Assembly (NCBI RefSeq): GCF_002886185.1
Contig: NZ_KZ614146.1
Span: 501,234 to 565,233 of the forward strand
DNA: 64,000 bases
Origin: Salipaludibacillus neizhouensis
GTDB taxonomy: Bacteria; Bacillota; Bacilli; Bacillales; Salisediminibacteriaceae
Reading direction: 5' to 3'
The notes beneath the pieces were generated by a model that saw nothing but the letters and a program-made list of their open reading frames with translations, had not been told where the DNA came from and searched no databases. Positions 20,187 to 29,459 of this stretch are shown here, in pieces. Numbering within the stretch: position 1 is the stretch's first letter; each line of letters starts with the position of its first letter. The translations under genes and the position numbers were made by a program.

Positions 20187-20948
20187 GTGACAGAAAAAAA
20201 GACTTCAAAAATGTCCCGGCGCCGGTTCATCAAAAACTCGAGCTATGCAGCCGGGGGTGCGATCGGCGGGGGCTTTCTAGGTACGGTCCTTAGCAAGAAC
20301 CTTTTTGGCAACAACAATGAAAACCAGGGACAGAAACAGGGAGCAACCAACAACGAATCAACGAATTACAATCAGGCATTGATGTACTTTACGAGACAGA
20401 GTGATTTTGAAATTCTCAGCTCCGCGACGGAACGGATTTTCCCGGAGGATGATAATGGACCAGGGGCAGTGAAACTCGGAGTGCCGTTTTTTATCGATCA
20501 CCAGTTAGCCGGTTCATACGGCAGAAACGACAGGGAATATATGCGGGGTCCGTTTTATCCTGCTTCTGACTTTCAGGGCTACCAGACGAGACTGAAAAGA
20601 CATGAAGTATTTGATGTCGGCATCCAGGCAATCGAACGAGAAAGCAAAAACCAATTTGACACTTCTTTTGTCGATCTTGAAGGCGAACAGCAAGATCAAA
20701 TACTACAAAAATTCCAGGACGGAGAAGTCGACCTGAAAGGGGTAACTCCCACTACTTTCTTTGAATTACTCCGGTCGGCAACGATTGAAGGGGCTTATTC
20801 TGACCCGCTTTACGGAGGGAATAACAACATGGAAGGCTGGATGATGAAAGAGTTTCCGGGCAACTACATGAGTTACATCAATGAAATCGACAAAAAAGAT
20901 TTTATTAAAAAAGAACCAAAAGCTTTAAGAGCACACATCGCTCACTAG
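20187..20948 (+). CDS. Gluconate 2-dehydrogenase subunit 3 family protein, Tat-exported
   Basis: The small subunit of a membrane-bound GMC sugar/polyol dehydrogenase. The N-terminus has a twin-arginine signal (SRRRFIKNSSYAAGGAIGGG), so the folded complex is exported by the Tat system, with the flavoprotein probably carried along. The body matches the subunit 3 family (ILSSATERIFPEDDNGPGA, LGVPFFIDHQLAG). I prefer GTG 20187, 9 bases after GAAAGGAG, over an overlapping GTG at 20178, giving 253 residues. It leads an operon with the GMC oxidoreductase and a TatA. Codons are visibly richer in G+C than in flanking genes. Confidence 0.88.
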   Translation: MTEKKTSKMSRRRFIKNSSYAAGGAIGGGFLGTVLSKNLFGNNNENQGQKQGATNNESTNYNQALMYFTRQSDFEILSSATERIFPEDDNGPGAVKLGVPFFIDHQLAGSYGRNDREYMRGPFYPASDFQGYQTRLKRHEVFDVGIQAIERESKNQFDTSFVDLEGEQQDQILQKFQDGEVDLKGVTPTTFFELLRSATIEGAYSDPLYGGNNNMEGWMMKEFPGNYMSYINEIDKKDFIKKEPKALRAHIAH

Positions 20949-20966
20949 AGAAAAGGAGGACGAACA

Positions 20967-22706
20967 GTGGCTACAACATTGGATAAGGTAGAAGTAGTTA
21001 CCGTCGGAGTTGGCTGGACAGGCGGTATTATTGCAGCTGAACTTGCCAAACAAGGAGTTCAAGTCGTCGGTCTTGAACGAGGCAAAGCAAGATCCACGGA
21101 AGACTTTCAACATATCCACGACGAATACCGTTATGCGATCCGATATGAATTGATGCAGGATCTTTCCCGGGAAACTATTACATTTCGTAATCACCGGGAT
21201 GAACGCGCTTTGCCAATGCGGCAATTAGGTTCTTTCCTATTAGGAGAAGGGCTTGGTGGTGCGGGCGTCCACTGGAACGGCCAGACATATCGGTTTTTGC
21301 CATATGATCTGCAAATCAAGACGATGACCGAAGAAAAGTATGGAAAAAACAAACTCGGTGAAGACTACATCCTTCAGGACTGGGGGATCAGTTACGAAGA
21401 GTTGGAACCGTATTTTTATAAATTCGAACAGACGGCAGGAATAAGCGGAGAAGACAACAAGAACAGTGCTCCGCGAGAAAACGATTATCCGACCCCGCCG
21501 ATGAAAGAAACACCGATCACGAAGCGATTCAAGGACGCAGCAAAAAACTTGAAATTGAGTCCCTACCATATGCCATCCGGAAACCTTTCTGAAAATTATG
21601 AGAACCCTGATGGCCAAACGATCAACCAGTGCCAATATTGTGGTTTTTGTGAACGTTTCGGTTGTGAATATGGGGCGAAATCTTCCCCGAATGTGACGGT
21701 AATTCCTACGGCTGAGAAAACAGGGAAATTTGAATTAAGAACCCATGCCAATGTGACGGAAGTGATCTATGAGGGAGGCAAAGCTACCGGAGTAAAATAT
21801 ATCGACCTGCAAACAGGCGAAGAATTTATTCAACCCGCAGATATTGTCGTGCTGACAAGTTATGTCATGAACAATGTCCGGTTATTGTTGAATTCCGGAA
21901 TCGGACGTCCTTATGATCCGGAGAGTAGAACCGGAGTTATTGGCAAAAACTATTGTTATCAAATATTACCTGGTGCGACAGGTTTCTTTGAGGAAGAAAA
22001 ATTCAACACCTATATGGGGGCAGGTTCGCTTGGGGCTTCTGTGGATGATTATAATGGCGATAACTTTGATCATTCGAATCTGGACTTCATACACGGGGGT
22101 GTAATAGCGATTACGCAAACGGGGAAGCGTCCTATCAACAACAACACCGCGCCTAACGATACACCGAACTGGGGGAAAGAGTTCAAGTCCCAGTCGATCA
22201 AATATTATCACCGGAATCTGGCAGTCGGTGTACAAGGTGCTTCCATTCCCCATCGCAACAATTACTTGAGCCTGGACCCGGAATATGAGGATATTTTCGG
22301 TTATCCGCTGCTCCGTTTGACCTATGACTATACCGAACAGGACCGGAATCTGCACAACTATTTGACAGAGAAGAGTGCAGAAATCATGAAGGAAATGGGT
22401 GCAAGCAGGGTAGAACCTAGAGAAATCAGCGACCATTACAGTATTGTCCCATACCAAACCACTCATAATACCGGCGGAGTGATCATGGGAGGGGACCCCG
22501 AAACCTCGGCCGTGAACAATTACTCCCAAATGTGGGATGTCGAGAATTTGTTCGTGGTCGGTGCTTCGGCTTTCGCACATAATGGTGGTTACAACCCGAC
22601 AGGTACAGTAGGTGCTTTGGCATACCGGGCAGCCGAAGGTATCTTGAAGTATCGAGAAGAAAGCGGACAATTAGTGAAAATTGTTAACGACAGGAAACAC
22701 GCTTAG
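20967..22706 (+). CDS. GMC family oxidoreductase (gluconate/sugar dehydrogenase flavoprotein)
   Basis: This 579-residue FAD enzyme oxidises a sugar or polyol. The N-terminal dinucleotide-binding motif (VGVGWTGGIIAAELAKQG) is followed by the FAD-contact segment GLGGAGVHWNGQT and the C-terminal GMC region with the NPTGTVGALAYRAAEG end. A four-cysteine segment (CQYCGFCERFGCEYG, about residues 225-240) is notable and could hold a metal or cluster. It has no signal of its own and probably rides on the Tat signal of subunit 3. There is no cytochrome c subunit gene nearby. GTG start behind AAAGGAGG. G+C content is higher than in the truncated paralogue downstream. Confidence 0.9.
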   Translation: MATTLDKVEVVTVGVGWTGGIIAAELAKQGVQVVGLERGKARSTEDFQHIHDEYRYAIRYELMQDLSRETITFRNHRDERALPMRQLGSFLLGEGLGGAGVHWNGQTYRFLPYDLQIKTMTEEKYGKNKLGEDYILQDWGISYEELEPYFYKFEQTAGISGEDNKNSAPRENDYPTPPMKETPITKRFKDAAKNLKLSPYHMPSGNLSENYENPDGQTINQCQYCGFCERFGCEYGAKSSPNVTVIPTAEKTGKFELRTHANVTEVIYEGGKATGVKYIDLQTGEEFIQPADIVVLTSYVMNNVRLLLNSGIGRPYDPESRTGVIGKNYCYQILPGATGFFEEEKFNTYMGAGSLGASVDDYNGDNFDHSNLDFIHGGVIAITQTGKRPINNNTAPNDTPNWGKEFKSQSIKYYHRNLAVGVQGASIPHRNNYLSLDPEYEDIFGYPLLRLTYDYTEQDRNLHNYLTEKSAEIMKEMGASRVEPREISDHYSIVPYQTTHNTGGVIMGGDPETSAVNNYSQMWDVENLFVVGASAFAHNGGYNPTGTVGALAYRAAEGILKYREESGQLVKIVNDRKHA

Positions 22707-22745
22707 AAGAATGCTTGATGGATAATTAAAAAGGAGGGACTGGGG

Positions 22746-22964
22746 ATGGGACTAACGAATATTGGCATTCCAGGGTTGATTATTATTCTGATAGTGACAT
22801 TGATCATTTTCGGACCGAAGAAATTGCCGGAAATCGGTGCCGCGTTCGGTCAAACACTGTCAGAGTTTAAGAGATCTGCAAGCAATCTGATGAATGATGA
22901 TTTAGAGGAACAGAAAGTACCTATAGAGTCCGCGGAAACAGACAAAAAAGATAGTCCATCTTGA
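22746..22964 (+). CDS. tatA: Sec-independent translocase TatA, copy 1
   Basis: This 72-residue TatA/TatE protein has a single N-terminal membrane helix ([19 protein letters not shown]), the [10 protein letters not shown] hinge, an amphipathic helix and a charged tail. It follows the GMC gene by 39 bases with AAAAGGAGGG upstream, so it belongs to a dedicated Tat export operon. The partner tatC that should follow is reduced to a stub. Confidence 0.92.
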   Translation: MGLTNIGIPGLIIILIVTLIIFGPKKLPEIGAAFGQTLSEFKRSASNLMNDDLEEQKVPIESAETDKKDSPS

Positions 22965-22981
22965 CCAGCCGGGGGGAATCG

Positions 22982-23056
22982 ATGATGCGTGAAGCACATA
23001 TGGACAATCAAACGTTGGAAGCAGAACAGACGCTCGTTGAACACCTTACCGATTGA
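22982..23056 (+). pseudogene. 5' stub of a tatC gene
   Basis: ATGATG after a GGGGGG ribosome binding site opens a frame of 24 codons (MMREAHMDNQTLEAEQTL then VEHLTD) that aligns with the start of the intact TatC at 24853 (MMPEASNPSLDEEQSLIAHITD). It stops at TGA 23054-23056, exactly where the sequence passes into the truncated GMC gene. The rest of tatC is missing, so this is the left side of a deletion junction. Confidence 0.8.
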
Positions 23057-24331
23057 AAAAATGGCCGGAACTAGTGGCGAACTTAATCCATTAAGGCCTG
23101 AAAGAGAAAATGACTATCCCACACCACCAATGAAAAGTACTCCAATGCTTGACCGTTTTGTGTCAGCAGGGAAAAACTTAGGTCTTCATCCTTTTCGATT
23201 ACCATCTGCTAACATATCTGAAACCTATGAAAATCCCGATGGAGAAACGTTATATCAATGCCAGTATTGTGGATTTTGTGAAAAATTCGGTTGTGAATAT
23301 GGGGCAAAATCTACACCGAATGTTACGGTCATTCCAACTGCAAAAAAAACAGGGAACTTTGATCTAAGAACACGTGCCAATGTAACAGCGATCCACCATG
23401 ACGGAAAGCGTGCAATAGGTGTTAGGTACGTGGACGTCCAAACAGGAGAAGAGTTTGATCAGCCAGCAGATATCGTTGTGTTAACGAGTTATACGTTGAA
23501 CAATACTCGTCTTTTGTTACAGTCAGATATAGGTCGTCCTTATGATCCTGCAACGGGAAGCGGAGTGATAGGTAAGAATTATTGTTACCATATTACTCCA
23601 GTTGTTACTGGTTTCTTTAAGGATAAATTCAATGCTGCTATGGGAGCAGGATCACTAGGATCTACATTAGACGATTATAACAATGACAATTTTGACCACA
23701 CGAACTTAAATTTTATCCACGGTGGTTCGATAACGATCAAACAATTGGGAAAAAGACCTATTAACGAAAATGCTGCGCCAAGAGATACTCCAACTTGGGG
23801 AAAAGAATTTAAAGCAGAATCAATTAAATACTTTAACCGATCTATTCCCGTTACGTCTCAAGGGACATCGTTGCCACATCGCAACAATTATTTAAGTCTT
23901 GATCCAACATATAAAGATAGCTATGGAAATCCACTAATTCGTCTAACGTATGACTTTACTGAACATGATCGTACGTTGCATGACTTTATCACAGAAAAAT
24001 GTGGAGAGATTTTAGAAGAGATGGGTGCGGAGACTGTGGAACCTCGTGAACTGATGGAACACTTTGATATCGTCCCTGGTCACAATGACCATATTACTGG
24101 CGGTGTCATCATTGGAGCTGATCCGGAAACCTCCGCATTAAATAACTACTTGCAAATGTGGGATATGGATAATTTATTCGTCATCGGAGCTTCTGCTTTT
24201 CCACATAATGGAGGTTATAATCCAACAGGTACGGTTGGGCATTGGCATATCGGGCAGCAGAAGGTATCATCAAGTACCGAGAAGAAAACGGTCCACTAGT
24301 AACAGTCAAAAAAGGCAGTGAACATGTATAA
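23054..24331 (+). pseudogene. GMC oxidoreductase remnant, 5' truncated and 3' frameshifted
   Basis: From the AGTSGE segment on, the translation follows the intact GMC enzyme (20967-22706) from about its residue 150 to the end, including CQYCGFCEKFGCEYG and HNGGYNPTGTVG. The first 150 or so codons with the FAD-binding site are absent. Near 24239-24241 one base is missing, so LAYRAAEG is read in another frame, which runs to TAA 24329-24331 and ends GSEHV. The product cannot bind FAD and the gene is dead. Base composition is closer to the host than that of the intact paralogue. It ends against a family A repeat. Confidence 0.88.
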
Positions 24332-24335
24332 GCTT

Positions 24336-24470
24336 GCAGCTACTTTTACGTCACACGTTCAAGGGAAACCCGACCTCCTTTCGAGTAGCACCTACACTTA
24401 GTACGTAGGTGCTACTCGGGGCGGTGGAAGCTGACGCTGCATTTAATAAAAGACGCTTTGCGTTTTTCTT
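24336..24470. repeat. Family A palindromic repeat, copy 2
   Basis: It has the same ends as copy 1 (CAGCTACTTTTACG ... GCGGTGGAAGCTGACGCTG) with a perfect 14-bp inner stem: CGAGTAGCACCTAC (24382-24395) against GTAGGTGCTACTCG (24405-24418). It is followed by AAAAGACGCTTTGCGTTTTTC, a small terminator-like hairpin also seen after the other copies. Confidence 0.8.
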
Positions 24471-24492
24471 ACAAGATAAGAATATATAAGTT

Positions 24493-24602
24493 GACAGCTA
24501 TCTTTACGCCACGCGTGTCAAGGGAAAACCACCCTTGACACTTAAATGATGGTGGCGAAAGATAACGATGTATATAAGAAAAGACGCTACGCGTTTTTCT
24601 TA
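24493..24602. repeat. Family A repeat, variant copy 3
   Basis: A second, shorter element directly follows copy 2. It starts CAGCTATCTTTACGCCAC and ends GTGGCGAAAGATAACG, inverted ends, but the inner palindrome is different: GTGTCAAGGG pairs with CCCTTGACAC. It lies immediately upstream of tatA copy 2 and ends in the AAGACGCTACGCGTTTTTC hairpin. Confidence 0.7.
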
Positions 24603-24616
24603 AGGAGGTAACACAT

Positions 24617-24838
24617 ATGAGTTTAACTAACATAGGTATTCCTGGCTTGATCATTATCCTTGTTGTAACCTTGATTATTTTTGGACCGAAAAAACTCCCT
24701 GAAATTGGAGCGGCATTTGGCCAAACTTTATCGGAGTTTAAAAAATCAGCAAATAGTCTGATGAACGAAGAAGAGTCTGAAAAGAAAAGCAAGAATTCGT
24801 CAGAGGATGAAAAAGATACTCCATTTAAAAACGTATAG
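24617..24838 (+). CDS. tatA: Sec-independent translocase TatA, copy 2
   Basis: A 73-residue TatA nearly identical to copy 1 through the membrane helix and hinge ([33 protein letters not shown]), then diverging in the charged tail. AAGGAGG lies upstream. It forms a unit with tatC 14 bases downstream. It is probably the native partner of that TatC and of the now broken GMC copy. Confidence 0.93.
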   Translation: MSLTNIGIPGLIIILVVTLIIFGPKKLPEIGAAFGQTLSEFKKSANSLMNEEESEKKSKNSSEDEKDTPFKNV

Positions 24839-24852
24839 TTTTAGGGGGGATA

Positions 24853-25608
24853 ATGATGCCTGAAGCAAGTAATCCATCATTAGATGAAGAACAGTCACTG
24901 ATAGCACATATTACGGATCTTAGAAAATCAATCATTCGTTCTGTTGTTTTCTTTTTAGTTTGTTTTATCATATTTCTAGTAGCTATTAATTATGTAATAC
25001 CACTACTGACAAATGAAAATAAACTAGTGATGTTAGGTCCACTCGATGTAGTAAGGTTTTATACTGGGATTGCAGGAAGTTTGAGTCTTGGATTTTCTGC
25101 TCCATTTATTGGTTATCAAATATGGAAGTTTGTAAAACCTGCTTTGACACCGCAAGAAAGTAAAACAGCTTTGTCGTTTATTCCAAGTATTTTTCTTAGC
25201 TTTCTAGCAGGTATTGCTTTTGGTTTTTTTATTATCTTTCCAACTTGTTATGGGTTTCTTATGAATATAGGAACCAATAATTTTGATATGATGATCACGG
25301 CCAAAGAGTACTTTTCCTTTATGCTGATGACATCCATTCCGCTTGGATTTTTGTTTGAAGTGCCGTTATTACTTATGTTTTTAACGGCGGTTGGGGTAGT
25401 GACACCGAAGAAATTAGCGGAAATCAGAAAGTATGGTTATCTCATGATGGCTATTGTATCTGCATTGATCACCCCCCCGGATGTGATTTCGCAAATTATT
25501 GTTCTAGGGCCTTTAATTGGTTTGTACGAGTTGGGATTAATTCTTTCAAAAGTGATGTATAAACGTAAATTGCGCCAAGAGGAGAGTCCATCAGAAACTA
25601 TATCTTAG
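24853..25608 (+). CDS. tatC: Sec-independent translocase TatC
   Basis: The 251-residue TatC is the twin-arginine signal receptor, with six membrane helices. The cytoplasmic N-terminus (AHITDLRKSIIRSV) matches the family HL-x-ELR-x-R region. FIPSIFLSFLAGIAFGFF and the ALITPPDVISQ motif between late helices are family hallmarks. It is the only intact tatC in the window and probably serves both TatA copies and the exported dehydrogenase. Start ATGATG follows GGGGGG. Confidence 0.94.
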   Translation: MMPEASNPSLDEEQSLIAHITDLRKSIIRSVVFFLVCFIIFLVAINYVIPLLTNENKLVMLGPLDVVRFYTGIAGSLSLGFSAPFIGYQIWKFVKPALTPQESKTALSFIPSIFLSFLAGIAFGFFIIFPTCYGFLMNIGTNNFDMMITAKEYFSFMLMTSIPLGFLFEVPLLLMFLTAVGVVTPKKLAEIRKYGYLMMAIVSALITPPDVISQIIVLGPLIGLYELGLILSKVMYKRKLRQEESPSETIS

Positions 25609-25681
25609 ACCTAAAAGCTATATGCCTAGAAAATTAGACCACTAATAAAGTCTGAAATTACCTGGCAATGTCTTCGCTCTC

Positions 25682-25722
25682 CGCAAGCCTATTTGGAGAA
25701 ATGTGCTCCTAATAGGCTTGCG
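25682..25722. repeat. Inverted repeat after tatC
   Basis: CGCAAGCCTATT and AATAGGCTTGCG pair perfectly around AGGAG-type flanks (GGAG/CTCC also pair), giving a stem of about 16 bp with a short loop. No T run follows directly. It is possibly a decayed mobile hairpin. Confidence 0.55.
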
Positions 25723-25752
25723 AAGGATGCATAGGCTTCATCGAATCAGAAA

Positions 25753-25796
25753 AAGGGCACTGAAAAAGTAAAAACCAACTTTTTCCAGTACCCTTA
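25753..25796 (+). terminator. Terminator-like hairpin, shared sequence D, copy 1
   Basis: AAGGGCACTGAAAAAGT pairs with ACTTTTTCCAGTACCCTT. The same hairpin, nearly base for base, recurs at 40282-40326 after another operon, so the terminator itself belongs to a dispersed repeat. Confidence 0.65.
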
Positions 25797-25837
25797 GGCA
25801 TGTGGGCGTTCTTTTAGAAATGAGATTTTATAGTTTA

Positions 25838-25902
25838 CAGCTATCTTCTTGCCGCTGTCTCAGGGAAAAATCTTAAACATGCAGAAGAAGATTAACGCTG
25901 TA
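25838..25902. repeat. Short relative of the family A repeat
   Basis: It starts CAGCTATCTTCTTGC and ends GCAGAAGAAGATTAACGCTG, which are inverted ends like those of family A, but it lacks the inner GTAGCACCTAC palindrome. With the two hairpins above it fills the gap between tatC and the next gene. Confidence 0.55.
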
Positions 25903-25921
25903 TAACCTGCTCGTCGTCTCT

Positions 25922-26143
25922 TTATTTAAAATAATGAAATAAATAAATAACAGTTAAAATACCGAGAAATATTACGTCGAAGGTTGTTGGCAAGAGTAAG
26001 GTACGAATAAATTGAAAAATGATTAAAAGAAGCACCACTTGAAAAAATCCGTCTACAATATATTGAAAACGCCAATGAGTTCTTTTTCTTCCCATATTTC
26101 TCTGCATTTTACGATACATGTGATGTTGCTTGATTTTTCTCAT
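25922..26143 (-). CDS. Small membrane protein, function unknown
   Basis: A 73-residue protein with a basic N-terminus (RKIKQHHMYRKMQRNMGRKR) and two adjacent membrane helices. GAGGAGGT lies 8 bases before the ATG on the minus strand, which makes it a credible gene despite its size. I do not recognise a family. It is transcribed away from valS. Confidence 0.6.
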   Translation of the reverse strand: MRKIKQHHMYRKMQRNMGRKRTHWRFQYIVDGFFQVVLLLIIFQFIRTLLLPTTFDVIFLGILTVIYLFHYFK

Positions 26144-26409
26144 TATAACGATACCTCCTCTTTTTCTTAAGTGTCATTCTGTAAGTTCCTACGGTGGTTT
26201 CTGAAAGGTGGGATAGCCTTAAAGTTCACTCTAGGCGACTACTTTTCTGCAAAACAGTTTAATAACAACCTCATGTATATTGCAGACTATGCTACAACTG
26301 TTTAATTGGTGTGTAAGAGGATTAATTATCATTTATTTTGGTAATCCTATAGTAAATTGGATGGAAAATGAAACCTCTATTGATTATATGAATCATAAGG
26401 GGTAAAATA

Positions 26410-26735
26410 CGAATATAGTTGAAAATGAAATGTGGAAAGGGAAGAGTACATCTCGAAACCATAAGAGAGGAAAACCAGCGTATATCGTTGCTGAGAGGTT
26501 TTCTTGGTGTTAAAGATGGAAAGTCGCCCTGGAGTTGTGGTTTTGAACAGAAAAGAGATTCTTTTCTTAGTAGTTATTGCCGGATCAGCCCGTTAACGCC
26601 TTGAGTGTACAGATCTGTTTTCGTTTGTTTTTTGGAAAATGAAAGTTTGTGTTGCTAGGAAGATCTGTAAACAAAGGTGGTACCGCGAGGAATATAATCC
26701 CTTCGTCCTTTGACGAAGGGTTTTTTTTGTATGCA
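26410..26735 (+). promoter_or_regulatory. T-box leader controlling valS
   Basis: The leader contains the antiterminator T-box core AAGGTGGTACCGCG (26672-26685), followed by a terminator in which CCCTTCGTC pairs with GACGAAGGG before eight T residues. The 5' part has the Stem I pieces, with GAAGAGTA near the base and an apical region of paired GAGGAAAACC/GGTTTTC. Uncharged tRNA-Val would base-pair with the specifier and T-box and favour read-through into valS. From its place before GGAGTTGTGG, the GTC at 26523-26525 is the likeliest specifier codon (valine), but the Stem I fold was not computed. Confidence 0.9.
26697..26731 (+). terminator. T-box leader terminator
   Basis: The stem CCCTTCGTC/GACGAAGGG with a TTTTTTTT tail lies between the T-box core and valS. 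It is mutually exclusive with the antiterminator. Confidence 0.85.
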
Positions 26736-26764
26736 ATTTAATCGTTTTCAAGGAGGAGTTTATT

Positions 26765-29413
26765 ATGACAGAGGAACAAAATCAAGTTTCAATGCCGTCT
26801 AAGTATGATCCGTTAGGAACAGAAGCGAAGTGGTATAAATACTGGATCGACGGTAAATTTTTTGAAGCTACTGGTGATAAAACGAAAGAACCATATACCA
26901 TTGTTATTCCACCACCGAACGTAACAGGAAAGCTCCATTTAGGCCATGCTTGGGATTCAACGTTACAGGATATCCTTGTCCGTGTGAAGCGGATGCAAGG
27001 CTATGATGCACTTTGGTTGCCTGGGATGGACCATGCGGGGATTGCAACACAAGCTAAAGTTGAAGGAAAACTTCGTGAACAAGGCACCTCTCGTTATGAT
27101 CTAGGCAGAGAAAAATTCATAGAAAAATCATGGGAATGGAAAGGCGAATATGCGGAGTTTATTCGTGAACAATGGGCAAAACTTGGACTATCCCTTGATT
27201 ATTCCCGTGAGCGGTTTACGCTGGACGAAGGATTGTCAGAAGCGGTTAAAGAAGTATTTGTTCGTCTTTATGAGGAAGGGCTTATTTACCGTGGAGAATA
27301 CATTATAAACTGGGATCCTGACACCAAAACAGCGCTGTCGGACATTGAGGTTATTTATAAGGATGTGCAGGGTGGTTTTTATCATATGAAATATCCGCTC
27401 GCAGATGGTTCTGGACATATCGAAGTGGCAACAACCCGTCCGGAAACAATGCTTGGTGATACAGCTGTTGCTGTTCATCCTAAAGATGAGCGATATCAAG
27501 ATCTTGTCGGAAAAAAAGTAATTTTACCGATTGTAGGAAGAGAAATTGAGATTGTTGCCGATGATTATGTAGATATGGAATTTGGTTCTGGAGCAGTGAA
27601 GATTACGCCAGCTCATGATCCGAACGATTTTGAAATAGGGAACAGACATGATCTTGAGCGAGTCTTGGTCATGGACGAAGGCGGTAAAATGAATGGAAAT
27701 GCCGGGAAGTATCAAGGAATGGATCGTTTTGAGTGTCGGAAGCAAATCGTAAAAGACTTGCAAGAAGATGGGATTCTATTTCATATTGAAGAACATGCGC
27801 ACAGTGTTGGACATTCGGAACGAAGCGGCGCTGTTGTGGAGCCATACCTTTCTACACAATGGTTTGTTAAAATGGGGCCATTAGCGGAACAAGCGATTGA
27901 ATTGCAGAAAAGTGAAGGAAAAGTAAACTTTGTTCCAGAACGATTTGAAAAAACATATATGCACTGGATCGAAAATATCAGAGACTGGTGCATTTCCCGT
28001 CAATTATGGTGGGGTCACCGGATTCCGGCATGGCATCATAAAGAAACGGATGAAATTTATGTTGGAAGAACAGCACCTCAGGATATTGAGAAGTGGGAGC
28101 AGGATGAAGATGTATTAGATACGTGGTTTAGCTCTGCGTTATGGCCGTTCTCCACAATGGGCTGGCCGAACGTGGATGCAGAAGATTTCCAACGGCATTA
28201 CTCGACTAACGCACTCGTTACAGGATACGACATCATCTATTTCTGGGTGGCTCGCATGATTTTCCAAGGAATACATTTCACTGATGAAAGACCGTTTAAA
28301 GATGTGTTAATCCATGGGCTTATTCGTGACGAACAAGGTCGTAAAATGAGTAAATCCTTAGGAAATGGTGTTGATCCACTTGAAGTGATTGATAAGTACG
28401 GAGCAGATGCTCTTCGCTTTTTCATCAGCACTGGCAGTTCTCCAGGGAATGACCTTCGTTTTTATTGGGAAAAGGTCGAGGCGAACTGGAACTTTGCAAA
28501 TAAGATCTGGAATGCATCCCGTTTTGCGTTAATGAATATGAATGGATTAAAGTATGAAGAGATCGATATTAGTGGCAAAAAATCGATCGCGGATAAGTGG
28601 ATTCTTACCCGATTACAGGAGACAACCGATCACGTTACCAAATTTATTGATACGTATGAGTTTGGTGAAGTTGGCCGATCGTTGTATAACTTTATTTGGG
28701 ATGATTTCTGTGATTGGTACATTGAAATGGCAAAGTTACCGTTAAATGGGGAAGACGAAGAAGCCAAGCATACGACGCGATCCATTCTTGCCTATGTATT
28801 AGATGAAACGATGAGATTGTTACATCCGTTTATGCCTTTTATTACGGAAGAGGTTTGGCAACACCTTCCTCATAAAGGGGAATCGATTACGATTGCTTCA
28901 TGGCCGGTGAAAGAAGAGTCTCTTATGGACACCGAGTCTGTAAAAGATATGCAACTTTTGCAAGAGATCATTCGCTCTGTTAGAAATACCCGTTCAGAAT
29001 TAAATGTTCCAATGAGCAGAGAAATAAAGCTTTACATTAAAGCAAACTCTTCTAATGTGCTAGCACAATTGGAACGTGGAAAGTCATACTTAGAGCGTTT
29101 CTGTAATCCAAGTGAATTAGTGATCTCGACAGACTTAGAGGCACCAGAGAAATCAATGAGTTCCATTTTATCAGGTGTTGAACTTTACATGCCGCTTGAA
29201 GGACTTTTGGATCTTGATGCCGAAATAGATAGATTAAACAAAGAAGTAAAACGTTTAGATGGAGAAGTAATCAGACTTCAGAAAAAACTAGGAAACGAAG
29301 GCTTCATCAAAAAAGCACCTGAAAGTGTGGTTGCTGAAGAACGAGAAAAAGAAAAAGACTACACAGCTCAACGTGAAAAAGTCCAATTAAGAATAGCAGA
29401 ATTGAAAAAATAA
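26765..29413 (+). CDS. valS: Valine--tRNA ligase
   Basis: An 882-residue class I aminoacyl-tRNA synthetase. The HIGH motif is [13 protein letters not shown] and the KMSKS motif is [11 protein letters not shown]. An editing domain lies between them ([17 protein letters not shown]). The C-terminus is the valine-specific coiled-coil arm (from about residue 815). The start follows AAGGAGG. T-box control is evident upstream. In B. subtilis folC follows directly, but here a 14-kb block intervenes. Confidence 0.97.
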   Translation: MTEEQNQVSMPSKYDPLGTEAKWYKYWIDGKFFEATGDKTKEPYTIVIPPPNVTGKLHLGHAWDSTLQDILVRVKRMQGYDALWLPGMDHAGIATQAKVEGKLREQGTSRYDLGREKFIEKSWEWKGEYAEFIREQWAKLGLSLDYSRERFTLDEGLSEAVKEVFVRLYEEGLIYRGEYIINWDPDTKTALSDIEVIYKDVQGGFYHMKYPLADGSGHIEVATTRPETMLGDTAVAVHPKDERYQDLVGKKVILPIVGREIEIVADDYVDMEFGSGAVKITPAHDPNDFEIGNRHDLERVLVMDEGGKMNGNAGKYQGMDRFECRKQIVKDLQEDGILFHIEEHAHSVGHSERSGAVVEPYLSTQWFVKMGPLAEQAIELQKSEGKVNFVPERFEKTYMHWIENIRDWCISRQLWWGHRIPAWHHKETDEIYVGRTAPQDIEKWEQDEDVLDTWFSSALWPFSTMGWPNVDAEDFQRHYSTNALVTGYDIIYFWVARMIFQGIHFTDERPFKDVLIHGLIRDEQGRKMSKSLGNGVDPLEVIDKYGADALRFFISTGSSPGNDLRFYWEKVEANWNFANKIWNASRFALMNMNGLKYEEIDISGKKSIADKWILTRLQETTDHVTKFIDTYEFGEVGRSLYNFIWDDFCDWYIEMAKLPLNGEDEEAKHTTRSILAYVLDETMRLLHPFMPFITEEVWQHLPHKGESITIASWPVKEESLMDTESVKDMQLLQEIIRSVRNTRSELNVPMSREIKLYIKANSSNVLAQLERGKSYLERFCNPSELVISTDLEAPEKSMSSILSGVELYMPLEGLLDLDAEIDRLNKEVKRLDGEVIRLQKKLGNEGFIKKAPESVVAEEREKEKDYTAQREKVQLRIAELKK

Positions 29414-29459
29414 CTGTTTTCCAAATAATGGGGGGTCTGTCCCCCATAGAGGTGATGAC

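Noticed and set aside
21966-22670. Long open frame of 234 codons on the minus strand inside the GMC gene
   Set aside because: It is antisense to a strongly conserved enzyme, has no ribosome binding site and no recognisable domain.
22989-23056. ATG at 22989 as true start of the truncated GMC gene
   Set aside because: The first codons read the tatC stub in the wrong frame; homology to GMC begins only at about 23054.
26419-26604. 61-codon frame upstream of valS
   Set aside because: It covers the T-box Stem I region and has no ribosome binding site.
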